A DNA stretch of 64,000 nucleotides, taken from the NCBI RefSeq assembly GCF_018446385.1, contig NC_055996.1, forward strand, positions 16,727,317 to 16,791,316. Direction: 5' to 3'. Positions within the stretch are counted from its first letter, which is position 1, and each line of letters opens with the position of its first letter. The notes below the pieces were generated by a model that made no database searches, was not told where the DNA came from, and saw only the letters and a list, made by a program, of their open reading frames with translations. The DNA is from Zingiber officinale (lineage: Eukaryota > Streptophyta > Magnoliopsida > Zingiberales > Zingiberaceae). The translations under genes and the position numbers were made by a program. Positions 24,615 to 36,527 of the stretch are shown here, piece after piece.

Positions 24615-27600
24615 TCACCTAGCTCTATAGGGTAGGAGGTGGTTCGCACTCCACGGTCGATCCAGCTTTCTTCCCTCGGCGTCTTCCAAATAGTAGACGC
24701 CTGAGCGTAGCTTTTCCAATACCTTGAATGGACCTGCCCATGGAGCTTCCAACTTCTTGACATCGCCGACCGGCTTGACCTTCTTCCATACGAGATCGCC
24801 CGGCTGAAAAGATCTAGGGATTACCTGCCGATTGTAGTTTTGCCGCATCCTTTGCCTATACGTTGTCATCCGAGCGGTTGTCTTGTCATGAACCTCATTG
24901 ATCATGTCGAGTTCCATCATCCTCCGGTTCGCATTTCCTTCGTCGTAATGCAACACCCGATCAGACTCGACTCCAATTTCTACTGGGCTACCGCTTCTCC
25001 GTCGTATACCAGATGGAACGGAGTGACACCAGTTCTCTCTTTGGGTGTCGTACGCAGCGCCCATAATACACTGGGCAGCTCATCCACCCAACTACCTCCC
25101 ATGTGATCGAGCCGGACGTGCAGTATTCTGAGAATATCTTGGTTGGTTACCTCCGCTTGTCCATTGCTTTGGGGGTAGGCCACGGAGGTAAGGTTTGTTG
25201 TATGCCATAGCCCTCGCACCATTCTTTCAGTTCTTGGTCAGTGAACTGTCTCCCATTGTCCAAAACGAGCCGGCGTGGAATGCTGAATCGGCATATGATG
25301 TTCTGCCATATGAACTTCTTGACCATGCTCTCTTTTATCCTTGCTAGCGGTTCAGCTTCTACCCATTTGGAGAAGTAATCCACCGCTACCAGCAAAAACT
25401 TTCTTTGACCAGTCGCCATAGGAAAAGGGCCAACTATGTCCATACCTCATTGGTTGAATGGGCAGACCACAGTGGATGCCTTCATCTCCGTGGTCGGCCG
25501 GTGTGTCGAACTGTGATACCTTTGGCAGGACAAGCAGGTGGCTACTGCTCGGTTTGCATCTTCCTGGAGCATGGGCCAGAAATATCCTGCCAGGATGACT
25601 TTCCTGGCCAATGACCGCCCACCCGGATATCCCCCATAGGAGGCTTGATGTACCTCTTGGAGGATGTATTCGGCGTCCTCCGGGCCCACACATTTAAGCA
25701 GAGGGCGGGAGAATGTCTTTTTGTATAGCTACTCGCCTATCATTGTGAACCGGGCGGCTCGCCTCCTTAAACTCCGATCAGCGTCGTGATTTCCAGTCAA
25801 AGCTCCCGATTGGAGGAACTTCATGATGGGTGTCCTCCAATCCTCCGAAAATGGTATTCCTCCCGCTCGATCCACGTGTGCCACTAGGGAGACCTGCTCA
25901 ATTGGACAATTGGTGACGATTGGCGTTAGTGCACTAGCCAACTTTGCCAGTTCATCTGCTATTTGGTTCTCCGATCGGGGAATCTTGCGTATGGTGACCT
26001 CTTGGAAGTTGGAATTGAGCCTGAGTTGAGCGCAATTGATCTCGAACGTTTCGCTCAGTTGCTGCGCGGCCAACTGCGAATCCGAATGTATGAGTACTTT
26101 AGTGGCCTCGACGTGTTGAGCAACTTGTAGACTGGCTATGAGCGCTTCGTATTCGGCTTCGTTGTTGGTGGCCCGGTGATCCAGCCGAATGGATAACTGC
26201 ACCCGATCCTCTCTAGGAGAGATGAGTAAGATACTGATCCCACTTCCTTGGCGAGTGGATAAACCATCCACGTACACCTTCCATGAGGACTCAGGTTCTG
26301 GATTTTGTACTTCCGTGATGAAGTCCGCTAGGGCCTGTGCTCTTATGGCAGACCGAGGTTGATACTGGATGTCAAATTCACTGAGCTCAGTGGTCCATTT
26401 GATTAGCCAGCCGAAGACTTCGGGGTTGAGCAGAACTCGACCCAAGGCGCTGTTTGCCATCACAATTATGGTGTGGGCCAAGAAATAAGGTCGGAGCCTT
26501 CGAGCAGTGAGGATCAACACATAAGCTAGCTTTTCGAGACCAGTGTAGCGAGACTCAACATCTTTCAATATGTGACTCAAAAAATACATTGGTTGTTGTT
26601 CTCCCCCCTCTTGCTTGACTAACGCCGATCCGATTGCATACTCAGTGGATGATAGATAAATCCAAAGCGGCTCCCCGACAATTGGTTTGGCCAGGATGGA
26701 CAGGGAGCTGAGATATTGTTTGAGCTCCTCGAAGGCCCTATCACACTCATTGTCCCATTGGAACTTGGCCACTCGTCATAATATCTTAAAGAACGGCAGA
26801 CTCCGGTCGGATGACCTGGAGATGAATCTTGATAGGGTCGTGATTCTTCCAGTCAGCCTCTGTGCTTCTTTCATATTGCGGGGCGATGACATGTCCTGGA
26901 TCGCCTTTACTTTGCCGGGGTTGGCCTCAATTCCTCGCTCGATGACGATGTAGCCCAAAAAATGTCCGCTCTTAGCGCCGAACAGACACTTGGTCGGGTT
27001 GAGCTTGATCCCGTAGGCCCTCAGTGTCCGGCGGGTTTCTTCTACGTCTGCACAGAGGTCGACCGATCGGAGAGATTTAATGAGGATGTCGTCGACATAT
27101 ACCTCCAAATTTCGTCCGATCTACTTTCGGAACACTTTGTTCATCATCCTCTGGTAGGTGGCGCAAGCATTCTTTAGCCTGAACGACATGACCTTGTAAC
27201 AGAACGTCCCATCAATAGTGACGAAGCTGACCTTCTCCTGATCTTCGCGCGCGAGTGGCACCTGGTGGTAGCCTTGATAGGCATCAAGCATGCAGATCAA
27301 CTCGCATCCGACCGTCGAGTCCACCATCTGGTCGATCCTAGGTAAGGGGTAGGAATCCTTGGGACATGCCTTGTTTAAGTCTCTGAAGTCGATGTATACT
27401 CGCCATTTATTGCCTGGCTTGGAGACCAACACTATATTAGCGAGCCAGGTCGAAAATTGAATCTCCCTGATGTGTCTGGCTTCTAGCAGCTTGTCAACCT
27501 CAGCCCGGATGATCAAATCCTGCTCGACACTGAAGTCGCGCTTCCTTTGCTTGACTGGTCGAGCGTCTGGCCGAACTTGTAGTTCATGTTGTGCCACGCT

Positions 27601-28432
27601 CGGGTCAACTCCAGGCAACTCGTGCATCGACTAGGCGAATACGTCGTAGTTCCTTTGCAGGCAGGCGATCAGCTCCTCCTTTTGCTGGTCTGACAGATCA
27701 GAGGCTATGAAAGTAGTAGCTTCGGATCGGTTCGGGTGTATCTGTATCTCCTCCTTGTCGTCGTACACCAGCGTGGGAGGCTTTTCCCTGATGGCGTTTA
27801 CTTCCATCCGCGGGCATTTCCTGGCGACTTTAGCTTCCTCCTTAACCATTTCAACGTAGCAACGTCGGGCCGCCACCTGGTCCCCTCGGACCTCGCCCAC
27901 CAGCTTCCCGACAGGGAATTTAATTTTTTGGCAGTAGGTGGACACCACTGCCCGAAACTCGTTGAGGGCCGGTCGACCCAATATCACGTTGTACGTTGAG
28001 AGCGCATCCACCACAATGAAATTCGTTGTTTCTGTCCTAACTAGTAGCTCTTCTCCGAGCGAGATGGCTAGCCTCGCTCGCTTGCCCGATCGGCAAGACT
28101 TCGTTGCCGGTGAAACCGTATAGCGGAGTTATCATAGGTAGGAGCTCGGCCCGATCAATTTGTAATAAATCAAATGCTTGCTTAAAAATAATATTTACCG
28201 AACTCCCCGTGTCGACGAAAGTCCGGCGGATGGTGTAGTTGGCGATTACCGCCTTGATGATCAACGCGTCATCATGAGGGACCTCCACTCCCTCCAAGTC
28301 TTTGGGGCCGAAACTGATTTCTGGCCCTTCCGCCTTCTCATTGCCGCAACCCACCGCGTAAATTGATAATTGTCGAGCGTGGCTCTTTTGAGCTCGGTTG
28401 GAGTATCCTTCGGTCGGACCACCTGAAATCAT
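24615..28432 (-). pseudogene. pol of element I: protease, RT, RNase H, second RNase H, integrase (broken)
   Basis: In minus sense: aspartic protease FVDTGSSVNIIF (about 28190-28215), then RT with WRVYIDFRDLNKACPKD (about 27350-27400) and YVDDILIKS (about 27080-27105). RNase H follows, then a second, archaeal-type RNase H beginning WKVYVDGLSTRQGSG (about 26240-26290). The integrase has a zinc-binding part (YGGYPGGRSLARK..CLSCQRYHS) and catalytic LVLDNGRQFTDQ (about 25240-25275), with a C-terminal FQPGDLVWKKV (about 24780-24810). Stops interrupt at about 27628, 27119, 26773, 25726 and 25444. Each fits a single transition from the expected Trp, Gln or Arg codon. Extra frameshifts lie around 25200 and 25010. 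Confidence 0.88.
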
Positions 28433-28439
28433 TCTGATT

Positions 28440-29814
28440 TCTCCGCGGGAGGCGTTTCTCCTATTTTCTTCCTCTCATGTAGGATGCCTATTCCGATCGG
28501 TGGAAATGCGAGTAGGGCTACGGTCTCGCCGATGATGCCCTTGTTGGTCGCACGCCTTCAGACCATCGGTCCTCTGCTCGGTTCTACGTTCGGGATGTTG
28601 CTCTGGGGTGGGCGACCGGTGTCGGTATTCCCTCAGCTTTGGTCGGTGCCATTGGGATCGCCACGGCACTCCCAGGTGTTGTGCGTTCCTGACTGGTGGA
28701 ATTTGCAGAACATTGGGGTCTATTTTTTGCTCTTCTTCTGCAGATTGGCCTCCACAAGCACTGCATGTGTCCTTGGCTCAGGATATTGTTGTACTCTCGC
28801 AGCCCGGGGTCCATGCGGGGCTGGTGGTTGCTGGGCACCCTTCGTTCGGACGGGGCGTGGGGCTCGGTGGGTGCTTCTTTTCTACGGGCCGCCTGTGCTT
28901 CTTCTACGTTGATATATTCCATTGCCTTCTTCTGCAAATGGGCGAAGTCTCATGGTGGCCTGCGGATGAGTGACTGAAAGAATTTGCCTTCTACGAGCCC
29001 CTGGGTGAAAGCGTTCACTAGTACATCTGGGGAGACTGCTAGTATATCCATCGCCACCTGGTTAAAGCGTTGTATATAGGTCCTAAGCGTTTCTCAAGGA
29101 CTTTGCTTCAGTGAGAACAAGTTGACGCTCATCTTCTGATGTCGGCGGCTGCTCGTAAAATGGTGCAGGAAGGCAGCCCGAAAATCCTTAAAGCTACGGA
29201 TGGACCCGATCGGTAGCCTAGTGAACCATCGCTGAGCAGTCCCCGATAGGGTTGTCAAGAAGACCCTGCACTTTACCCCATCGGTGTACTGGTGCAGTGT
29301 GGCCGCGTTGTCGAACTTGGCCAAGTGATCGTCCGGGTCAGCACTCCCATTGTACTCCCATCGCCAATGGAGTGTAATGGCAAGGTAAGGGATCCTCCAT
29401 AATTCCTCGCGAGAATTGATTGTTAACTTGTTCGGGCAAACCATCGTCTCGTGGCGCTTTCCCCTTCCTAGCATCCCTTTCGGGCGCCTCATCTGACGAG
29501 GAGCCCTGGTCTCAGCGGGCTCGGCCCCCTTCCTCTGAGGGCATCCGGAACAACGCTCGGTGAAAGGGGATCGGCGCGTTGGGCGTTGGTCTGAACGTGT
29601 CCGAAGTTTTACGGATCTCCTGGTCGGCCATGAGTTCAGTCTCACGACCCTGATCTCCAGGTTGGTTGGATCCTGAGACGGCTGGCTCTTGTGCCAGGCG
29701 TTCGGCCAAAACTCGTTGCTGCTGCTCCATCGCCCTTACCACTCCGGCCTAGATCAGCTTTTCCAATTCTTCTGTCGTCAGCGTTACGATCGTAGGTCAT
29801 CCGTCTTCTTCCAT
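28440..29814 (-). pseudogene. gag of element I (broken)
   Basis: Best start is the ATG at 29814 (MEEDG..TIVTLTTEELEKL), after the primer site. The retrotransposon gag core has YNGSADPDDHLAKFDN, TLSGTAQRWFTRLP and FKDFRAAFLHHFTSSRR (29100-29350), then EYINVEEAQAARRKEAP (about 28870-28920). A C/H-rich knuckle FCKFHQSGTHTTGNC lies near 28660-28715. Frame changes and stops divide it into at least four pieces. It would form the particle that packages the element RNA. Confidence 0.82.
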
Positions 29815-29841
29815 CTTCTGTTTCCGGGTTCAGGTTGAAGT

Positions 29842-29861
29842 TCCCACAGACGGTGCCAATT
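29842..29861 (-). other. Primer-binding site of element I
   Basis: Minus strand reads TTGGCACCGTCTGTGGGAAC right after the 5' LTR, the TGGCnCCGTCTGTGGG type usual in Tat gypsy elements. Confidence 0.8.
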
Positions 29862-30618
29862 TGATCCTACCCCGAAGTCAAGAAGATGGCAACCGAGAAG
29901 TAACGCTGAGGTGGCTCTTCGTCTTCACTGATGATCCTATATCCTGCAACCACAAGTCGTTAGTGCCAAGCCGGGAAGGGGTTCCCGGTGACGGCTCTCC
30001 GACGCTCAAGTCACACATCGGCAAGCAAAGATAGGAGCAGAAAGGAAGTGATGAATAGTGGCTTCAAGAGATGTATCCTGCATACCTCCGCGGAAGGTGA
30101 TCTCCCTTCTTATATAGAGCCTCGACGGGTGGATTGCACACTTCCCGAGTGGACACGCTTCCCCAAGCTTTCCCCAAAAGCTAGCATCAAGAAGGTGCCC
30201 CTGACACCTTACCATAACGGGGCGAGCATATCTCTGCATAGGTGGCGGAAACTTCTGCCGTACGATTCTCTGTATTGCCGTTCGATTTTCTGTCCATCTG
30301 CGCCGCTCGTCGGCGGCACTAACTCCCAAAGGATGTAGGCACGCGCCCCTACTGTTCCTATTTGTCGGCTACTAGTCTGACCAGGCTCTCCTCGATTGGT
30401 TCGGTTGGTGTGCCGAGGTTGATCGGCTAGAGTATCATTTGCCTTTGTGCGCCGCAAGCTCGACCATCTCTCACCGAACCCTATCGGTCGATCGGCGATG
30501 GGGAACTTTTCGGTCGGCTGGTCAATTAGTTGACCCCCCTAACCTTGACGCCTACCGAAGCCCCGAGCTTCCTCGGAGATGGGCCCTCCTGAGTCCTTCC
30601 TAGGTCATCCCCGGATCA
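29862..30618 (-). repeat. 5' LTR of element I
   Basis: 757 bp. It carries the same TTATATAGAG TATA-like word (about 30110-30119) and GGATCA terminus as the other LTR. Confidence 0.88.
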
Positions 30619-30623
30619 GTGGC

Positions 30624-31096
30624 ATACATCAATATAAGTATTTTCAAAAGAAAAACCTACTATAGCTACATGAAGTATGAATGACATGACATGATATTTT
30701 TATTTTTCATAACAATTATGAATGTAAATTTATGATGTCATGGCATATGATGGGCAAACAATCATGGTAATTTAGCATAAATAATATACCTAGATTATCT
30801 ATCTAAGTGTCCCTAATTAATTACTAAATCAAAATTAATCCTAAGTTGCCCCTTTTTTTCTTCTAAGAAAATGCCAAAAACCCAACTTGGTATTTCTTTG
30901 ACTTATTCCTATTTTGCCAATTTTAATTAAGTCCAATTCCTCAAAATTTGGCACATTTTACTCTTCCAAAGAGTAAACAATTAGACCTTCTCATTTTAAA
31001 GGAGTATAATTACCTTAAAAATGCCCTCCAAGTGTCAACTTCTTTAAGGTCAGGTTAACTACCCTTTCAATTAAAGTTGACACTCTCTAGACCTAT
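30624..31096 (-). other. Non-coding internal segment of element B next to I
   Basis: AT-rich DNA between the end of B's gag and element I. No protein motif or polypurine tract was seen. In B it was once contiguous with 20061. Confidence 0.55.
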
Positions 31097-32795
31097 CTAG
31101 GGTGTAGAGAATACACTCCTAGGAACCTAAAATTGATTAGTGTTCTTTTGGTGTTCTAGGTATTCACTAGGGATAACTTCCCTTGATACCTTCCCAATGA
31201 CCTTCCTAGGCTTCTTAGAAGCCTTGGTCATACTAGACTCTTCTAGATCAACTCTAGGGATACCTTCCCTTGTGACCTTCTTAGTGACTTTCTTAGGCTT
31301 CTTAAAAGTCTTAGTCACACTGGTCTCCTCAAGGTTGACTCTAGGACTGACCTCCCTCGTAGCCTTGACTTGAACCCCAGACCTAGGTTTAGTTCCATAA
31401 CTATATGGAACTCTATGGTATGAGGGCACATTCTTCATGTCTTTAGGTTATAACCTAAACCTCTATGGCTATTGAATGGTTCTTGCCTATCTATTCCTAG
31501 GTTTTGTCCATTTAACCCCTTTAAGACATTTTTCATTCTTTTAAGGGTATTTTCTAATTTTTCAAACCTTGATCCCAAGGCTTGGTTTTCCATTCTTAAA
31601 TCCTTAGATTTGGATTTTTCTTGATTCCCTTGGGCATTTTTATTTTTAGGTATATACCTAAAATCCTTAGAGTTTCCTAATTTGTTATCTACCTTCCTAG
31701 ACTTAGGTACGGTAGTTTTGGCATGATACGTTACATATTTTTCCTTAACTCTATCATGCTTCCTATTTTCATGATAAATAGCATTAAAGTGATATAAATT
31801 TGAACTAGCATGCCTTTTATCATTTTTCAAAGGAATTGTGTTAATAAATGATACCTTGGGTTTGCTCTTAAGAGCTCCCCCTTGAATTGAGCTTCCTCCT
31901 CTAAGCTTGGTCGGTATCTTTCCTTTTAGATATTGACTCAGATAATGTCTTTTTTGATTGCAAGAGAAGCACACAATGTGTTCCTTGCCTTTGCGTACCA
32001 CGGGACTGACCTCCTTTGGCTTCTCCTTAGCCTTGAGTACCACTTGACCCTTCTTCTTGGTCAACTTAGGGAACTTATTCTTGTAATGCCCATGTTCCCT
32101 ACACTTAAAGCACATATGGTGATTTTTATTTTTACAAATTAAAATTTTTATACCTTTGCTTGTAGGAGTGGCACTTTCTTCATTTGATCTGGACGCGGTG
32201 GCTTCCTTTTGATCCAACATTAATGATCCACGCTCCCCCTCAATCCTTGAGGTGGAGGCTTCTTCCTCTTCACCCTCAGATGTTGAGCATCTCTCAACCT
32301 CTGAATCCTCATGTAATTGAAATAAAGAGTAGACTCCTTTGTTTTTGTCATTGCACTCTCTTAAGGATGAATCTTCTAGTATTTTTTATTCTTCTAATGT
32401 TGAGCACCTCTCAAAGTCAGAATCTCTTCCTCTTCCTCTTGATCCAATGAGTTGTCCTCTTTGGATTCTTCTTGATTTGGTGCAATGGAGGGTTCTTCAT
32501 GGATTTTTACCACCTTGCTCTAAAGCTCCTTGGCATCTTGATAGTCTCCAATTTGAATCAAAATATTGTTTGGTAATAGATTGACCAACAGTTTGGTCAC
32601 TTTTTCATTGGCCTCGTTTCTTTTGATTTGTTCTTCGATCCATTTGCTTTTCTTTAGGATTTTACCTTTTCTATCCGTTAGAGCCTCAAATCTCTCTATT
32701 AGAGAAAATCATTTCTCTATCTCCATCATGAAGATGTTTTCAGTTCTTGATTTCTAAGAATCGAAGCTTGTAGATGTGAATGGTGGAGGCATCAT
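31097..32795 (-). pseudogene. gag of element B with two zinc knuckles (broken)
   Basis: Minus-sense start MMPPPFTSTSFDSWKSR at 32795, read after one stop correction. Next come WIEEQIKRNEANEKVTKLL and GDYQDAKEL.SKVVKIHEE, then acidic Ser-rich spacers with stops. Two knuckles follow in the long open frame 31435-32220: CFKCREHGHYKNKF and CFSCNQKRHYLSQY, both missing the last Cys. A basic, coiled-coil-prone tail follows. The end is SEYLEHQKNTNQF.VPRSVFSTP at about 31100-31160, the motif that normally precedes protease in Sirevirus-like polyproteins. There is no protease after it. The sequence differs clearly from the A/E/H/D gag, so B is a separate family. Confidence 0.72.
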
Positions 32796-32956
32796 TGTGT
32801 AATATCCGAGTCCATCTCGAAAATCCATCTTGAAGTTCCATTTGATGAAGTCTTTGACTTTGTTGAAATTAGGATTTCAACTTCTTCTTCTTCCTCTAGC
32901 TCTTTGCCCTTTTCAGCGATGAGTCCTGTGAAGAGCAGCCTTACTCTGATACTACT

Positions 32957-34377
32957 TGCTAGATCACTTTGGAGCTAGACCGGGGGGGGTGAATAGCTCG
33001 TCTTGCTCGCTTCGTAGATATTGTTGCTGTGGATAAACTTGAAGCAAAACTCCCCAATGCTAACACAAGGATTTACTTGGTATCCACCTCAAAAAGAGAT
33101 GACTAATCCAAGGATCCATACTCGAGCACACTCTCCACTATATAAACACTCCTTCTCGGAAACACTTTGGAGGCGGAGAAGCCTCGTACAAGTTCTCAAT
33201 ACAACAAGAAGAAAAGAGAAGCAAATGTAAATGAAATCTTACAAGATTTACAATAATGAAACCCTAGCTTGTTCTCTTCTTGTTTGGAAATGCCTCTTGA
33301 TACTTGGAAATGCATCAGCACTTTGCTCCAAGAGCCTTTAAGAATGGCTGTCAGTGAGCTTGAGAGAAATTAGAAGAATTGTAATAAACAGTGCACGCCA
33401 AACCCTTTTATCGGGCTCATAACAACTAGTTTTCAAGCGTAATCGATTACGCATGCCTCATTGATTAGTCTAATCGATTAGGCATACTTTTGTTTGCAAA
33501 AGAAAGGCCCATAAGTGATTGATCCAATCGCTTACGATATCTTAATCGATTAGGCACCTCTCTGTGTACTCGCGAAAATGAGCTTAAGCCCCCAATCGCT
33601 TAAGCTATGATAATCGATTAGACTAATAGATTACCAAAACCTAACTTACAAACCTAAGTTTAGGGTTTCCTAACATAACATCTGGTCAATCGTGACCTGT
33701 TGGAACTCCTCCTTGCCTAGCATCCGGTCATCCTGGACCTACCATGACTTCTTCACCAAGTGTCCAATTAATCCTTTGACCCACTTGGACTTTTCTCTTT
33801 GTACCAAGTGTCTGGTCAACCTTGACCCACTTAAACTTCCAATCATCAAGTGCCCGATCAACCATTGACCCTCCTAGACTTTCATCTACCTAGCTTCACT
33901 CATTAGAACTTTTCTAACTACCTAGCTTCACTCACTAGGGATTTTCACTTTGCTTCACTCACTAGGATTTTCTCACTACTAGCTTCACTCACTAGGGCTT
34001 TTCACCTGGCTTCACTCACCAGGACTTTTCATCACCTAGCTTTACTCATTCGGATTTTCATCTGTCTGCTTTACTCACCAGGACTTTCTAATTAAGTATT
34101 TGGTCAACATTGACATACTCGACTCTTCTTCTTTTGCCAACCATCCTGTTGGTCTTGCCTTGTCCTAACCTCTAGTTAGGACTTCCCAATCAAGTATCCA
34201 AGTCAACCTTGACCTACTTGACTCTTCTCACATCAAACTAGTCAACCTTGACCAATCTCCCCAAATGGGTGATTGCACCTGCAATCTCCATATATTGTCA
34301 AACATCAAGACTTAAGATTGAGCCAACTTAAATTTAGTTAAACTGTTCAACCTTGATTTAGGAAAATTGCACCAATA
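32957..34377 (-). repeat. 5' LTR of element B
   Basis: 1421 bp. It contains the two hairpin arrays (about 33680-34130) and AATCGATT palindromes at 33440-33625. Its minus-sense start is TATTGGTGC (mutated from TGTTGG). Confidence 0.85.
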
Positions 34378-34382
34378 GAAGG

Positions 34383-35170
34383 GACATCAGGGGTCAAGCT
34401 AGCAAGACGGGGCTTGCTTAGAAATTAGCTGACAAACCTTTGAATGCAAGAAGGAGAAACTATAACCCAATTGCACAGAAAGATCAAGGAGCTTATCATC
34501 AGACTGATGAACCTTAAAGAACTGATAACAAACCGAGACTCAATTTGATATGCTCTCAACACCTTTCCAAGAACACCCAAATGGACCTTGATAGTAGATG
34601 TCTACTACATTTCCAAGGACCTCGAGGTATGTAGTTTAAAAATTTTATTTTCTACCTTTGAATTACATGAATTTAGATGTGCAAGCATAAGAAAGGACAA
34701 GGAGCCAAACAACATCGTCACACTGAACATGAGAAAGGTCAAATTGGATTCTAACACATCTCTCGATGAAGATGAAAAAGCTTACATGGTAAGAAATTTT
34801 TTTAAATTATTTAAAACTAACAAATTCAACAAGTTTCAGGCTAAGAAGCTTCCACAGAACAAAAGAAAAGTATGATGCTACAACTGTGATAAGAAAGGAC
34901 ACATAAAAGAGAACCATCTATAATTAAAAGTCAAAGACAAAGGGGCAAGAAAGCCCAAACAAAATAACCTCAAAGCAACATGGGACGAGTCATCATTAGA
35001 AGAGTCCTAATTGGAAGAGTATGTTAGACTAGCACTAATGGTGAGTCACTAAGAGGAGAGTATCGATGAAAGGGAAGTTACTTCAGAGGAAAGCAGCGAT
35101 GAAGGGGAGAGTCAAACTTCGAGACCGACATGGTAACTCAGTGAGGTATACCTTATTCCTCCTAACTAGC
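34383..35170 (+). pseudogene. gag of element A, 3' part
   Basis: Resumes the gag cut at 12821 with the GTSGVKLARRG block. KIKELIIRLMNLKEL and LNTFPRTPKWTLIVD follow, then the open stretch 34588-34875 with FELHEFRCASIRKDKEPNN and LDEDEKAYMVRNF. The zinc knuckle CYNCDKKGHIKENH lacks its last Cys, and an acidic tail (ATWDESSLEES) follows. Several stops are present. The C-terminal KYLINPVNRNTFWVPKTCL lies at about 35469-35525. No pol follows. Confidence 0.72.
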
Positions 35171-36527
35171 TTTATGAAGGTATAAAATTAATATCTAAAT
35201 TTTTATGTATGTTTAAAACTAAGAATATTAAATTGAAAAAGAAAAATATGAATTTGAAAACTATCTTAGCTAAAGCATGTCTGTCCATTGGAAGAATTTG
35301 ATCAAGTTAAAAATGAAAAAGCAAAACTTAAAGAATAAATAGAAATTATGAAAAATTCCATGTCTGCTCCAATTTTTTTTTCAAATATTATAGCCAACTT
35401 AATCGGTATATTAGGAACCATAGGGGGTAAATTACAAAAGTATCTAAAAGTAAAATTTCTAAAAAAATACTTGATAAATCCAGTAAATAGAAACACATTT
35501 TGGGTTCCCAAAACATGCCTAATTTGATTAAAATTAATTTTCATGCAAGCCTTAAATTGAATTTATTTTAATTTTTAATATTGTTTACAAAATTAATTAT
35601 TTCACATGCTTACTTTTCATGTTTTGTATTATTTTTTTCTATGAAAAAATAAATTATTATCTATTAATAGAAAAAATTTCAAAATTTTTTTGACCTTAAT
35701 ATTATTTTTTATGAATTTTCTAACAAAAATTAGATTTTTAAAATTAAAATTATTTAGAAAATATATTTTTAAAAATTTTAATTTTTTTATAATAATGAGC
35801 TATGTTTTATGTTAGAATAAAAATTTATGAGAATTTTTGGTAATTATCTGATTTTTGTTTGTGAATTTTTGATAAAAAAAAAAGTTATTTTAAATTTAAT
35901 TTTTTTTAAAGGTAAATTTTTAAAAACCTAATTTTTACGATAAGGAATATTATATTTTAAATATTGGAAAAAATCACCAAGATTTGTTGAATTAAAAAAA
36001 TATTTTTAAACATTTAAATTTGAAAATAATCATTTCTGTTAAAATTTATTATGGTTCAACTAATAATACTTTATTTGTTATTTTTTCATATTTATAATAC
36101 TTATGGTTATCATTTACCAAAGTTTTCAGCACTTTTCAAAATATAAAAATAATTTTAAAATTACTTACATGAAAACTGAGGTTTAATTGATAAAAATTAT
36201 TCCTTTTGAAAATTAATTTTGGTAAAATATCATATTACTGAAAATTCTTTTAAAACCCCCAAGAATATTTTCCAATACTTTTTAAAGTTTTCCTATTGTC
36301 CCTATTATTTTTTTTGATATGATCAAAGGGGAGGCAAATTAAGTTAAGGGGAGGTAGTTAATATAAAATTTTAATGAAATTTTATGTTCTTTACTTGTAC
36401 TTATTGCAAATTTGTTACTTGTAATAATTGTAAATTTATTTTCTTAAATTATTTTATTATTTGTTACCCTAATTTCAGTGGTGGTTCCAGACAAAAAAGG
36501 AAGAGGGTGCTCAAAGAAGGGAGCTGG
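35171..36527 (+). other. AT-rich 3' internal region of element A with polypurine boxes
   Basis: Apart from the last gag motif near 35500 there is no coding signal. Purine boxes GATCAAAGGGGAGG (about 36319-36332) and TTAAGGGGAGGTAG (about 36342-36356) match those in H and E. The region continues after solo LTR G to the polypurine tract at 37784. Confidence 0.6.

Larger units (their letters stand above)
20062..30618 (-). mobile_element. Element I: Ty3/gypsy retrotransposon of the Tat type
   Basis: LTRs are 20062-20820 (759 bp) and 29862-30618 (757 bp), with TGATCC...GGATCA ends. The TSD is ATGGC (20057-20061) and GTGGC (30619-30623), one mismatch. In minus sense the order is LTR, primer site, gag, protease-RT-RNase H-second RNase H-integrase, a 36-bp minisatellite, an antisense open frame, a polypurine tract (20821-20834) and LTR. 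The second (archaeal-type) RNase H and the antisense frame with a plant-transposon domain mark the Tat lineage. Pol carries several stops that look like C-to-T changes, so the copy is inactive. Confidence 0.9.
12822..34377 (-). mobile_element. Element B: gag-only LTR retrotransposon inside A's gag
   Basis: In minus sense the 5' LTR is 32957-34377 (1421 bp) and the 3' LTR is 12822-18420 (about 1530 bp without H). The TSD is GAAGT (12817-12821) and GAAGG (34378-34382). The primer site (complement of CTCTGATACTAC near 32944-32955) is a decayed tRNA-Met site. Gag lies at 31097-32795. The distal internal region (18421-20061) is non-coding with a purine-rich box. Element I splits the interior. No pol remains in B's own roughly 4-kb internal sequence. 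The LTRs carry arrays of short hairpins and AATCGATT palindromes. Confidence 0.82.
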
